NCBI GenBank assembly: GCA_003999685.1
Contig: CP021223.1
Coordinates: 1,550,001 to 1,614,000, forward strand
Direction: 5' to 3'
Source of the DNA: Taiwanofungus camphoratus
Taxonomy: Eukaryota > Basidiomycota > Agaricomycetes > Polyporales > Taiwanofungaceae
Length of the DNA stretch: 64,000 nucleotides
In this document: positions 63,224 through 64,000 of the stretch, piece by piece
How the letters are laid out: each line of letters starts with the position of its first letter
Numbering within the stretch: the stretch's first letter is position 1
Notes under the pieces: model-generated
Database searches by the model: none
What the model was told of the DNA's origin: nothing
The model's input: only the letters and a program-made list of their open reading frames with translations
Made by a program: the position numbers and the translations under genes

Positions 63224-64000
63224 ATGACTTCGAGAAGCAAAAGCAAGACTATGTTGATCGCCGAAGAGGAACAGAAGTGGAACAGTGTAGGTCTCACTGT
63301 TCTGCCTATCATCGATCAGTTCTGGCTTGTATCATTCACGTACTGATTATGGACTGCCGCAGGCGGCTGATAATATGCAGCAGTTCCACGATCACTTCAA
63401 GTTGGAATGTAAGTTGTTTTCTTGATCTGCTCACAGATGCATTCTCAGTGTGATATGTGTGCTGTTTACTACCAAGTCAAGCATATCTATCAGGTATGTT
63501 TCGTGCTACGACGTCGTCATTGATATTTATCTTGTGAGCAACAGTTAGCAGATGGGTCCTTCTCTAACAGAGGGATGTCGTTGCAAACGTATCTTAGGAT
63601 GGCTAATCAACTTGTGAGACGTGAGCCTTTGCTACGAGTAATGATCATCGCTGTACGGGCACGCTGATATTCATAACTTGCCCTATGTGCACAAGACCTG
63701 ACCGCACATCACACTATCGAAGAGGAGTACATATTCCCTGTCCTCGCTAAGCGGATGCCTGGGTTCGGCACGGGTGAACGGCATCTTAAATCCCATGAAG
63801 CAATCCATGATGGTATATATTTGTCTCTTAGCGGGAACCTTTGCGCAAACAATTGCGCACTGCTTCTGACACTCTGGTTTCAACTGTTGCTTTTAGGTCT
63901 TGACAAGCTCAGCGCGCTGATTCGCCGGTGGACGATGAATCCATCTACATACAGTCCGACAGAGATGATGGCATGCTTGGATAGCTGGAGGGAGGTTCTA
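63224..64000 (+). CDS. Hemerythrin HHE cation-binding protein, truncated by the window end
   Basis: Exons 63224-63286, 63363-63408, 63477-63493, 63545-63620, 63696-63812 and 63897 to the edge read in frame. The product starts MTSRSKSKTMLIAEEEQKWN and continues AADNMQQFHDHFKLEFKHIY, then QLADGSFSNRGMSLQTYLRM, NQLVRHLTAHHTIEEEYIFP and HLKSHEAIHDGLDKLSALIR. The histidines and glutamates in FHDHF, HLTAHHTIEEE and HLKSHEAIHDG are the iron-binding set of the HHE four-helix domain. Fungal members bind oxygen, nitric oxide or metal ions, but the specific function is unknown. There is no signal peptide, so it is probably cytosolic. The third exon is only 17 nt. The C-terminal helix lies beyond the window. 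Confidence 0.85.

Overview
The window is nuclear DNA of a filamentous basidiomycete, most likely an agaricomycete. The genes are compact and rich in introns of about 50-60 nt with GTRNGT donors and short CTNA-type branch sites. Two genes encode Zn2Cys6 (fungal binuclear cluster) regulators. Several proteins are fungal forms: the Dsc4-like DUF1746 protein, Csf1, Rmt2 and Fun30. I found no plasmid, viral, CRISPR or secondary-metabolite system. No species can be named from the sequence alone.

Layout. 1-5.3 kb: a large disordered nuclear protein on the minus strand (possibly Nse6/SLF2-like) runs off the left edge, followed by a DUF1746/Dsc4-like membrane protein (+) and a twin CX9C NDUFAF8-like protein (-). 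5.6-17 kb: one very long gene for the bridge-like lipid transfer protein Csf1 (+), rebuilt here as about 22 exons and about 3,390 codons. 17.2-20.5 kb: YIP1 (-), NSA2 (+) and a PRKRIP1/DUF1168 protein (+). 21.5-29 kb: RMT2 (+), an unrecognised multi-span membrane protein (+) and the SNF2-family remodeller FUN30 (-). 31.3-32.6 kb: a mitochondrial-carrier-like protein (+). 32.6-42.5 kb: a gene-poor stretch broken only by a Zn2Cys6 factor at 38.3-39.8 kb. 42.5-51.5 kb: a dense block with U2AF1 (+), ALG14 (-), APC8/CDC23 (+), a GLTSCR1-domain protein (+) and an F-box protein (+). 51.5-55.6 kb is again gene-poor, with clustered short inverted motifs. 55.6-59.9 kb: a second Zn2Cys6/Fungal_trans factor (-). 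61.0 kb: SDHAF4 (+). 63.2 kb to the right edge: a hemerythrin (HHE) protein (+), cut off by the window end.

Most genes are housekeeping genes placed side by side, not a pathway cluster. Themes are mitochondrial assembly (NDUFAF8-like, SDHAF4), ER/Golgi membranes and glycosylation (Dsc4-like, Csf1, YIP1, ALG14), chromatin and cell cycle (Fun30, GLTSCR1 protein, possible Smc5/6 factor, APC8) and RNA/ribosome work (NSA2, U2AF1, PRKRIP1).

The most unusual signals are splicing oddities: a 6-nt micro-exon behind an ATG-only coding exon in NSA2, a 17-nt micro-exon in the HHE gene, and three inferred GC-AG introns. There are also an isolated long stem-loop between NSA2 and the PRKRIP1 gene and a cluster of TTCACTCG motifs near 53.1 kb. 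I did not find a convincing new multi-gene system. All exon coordinates are inferred by reading frame and splice consensus, without transcript data.
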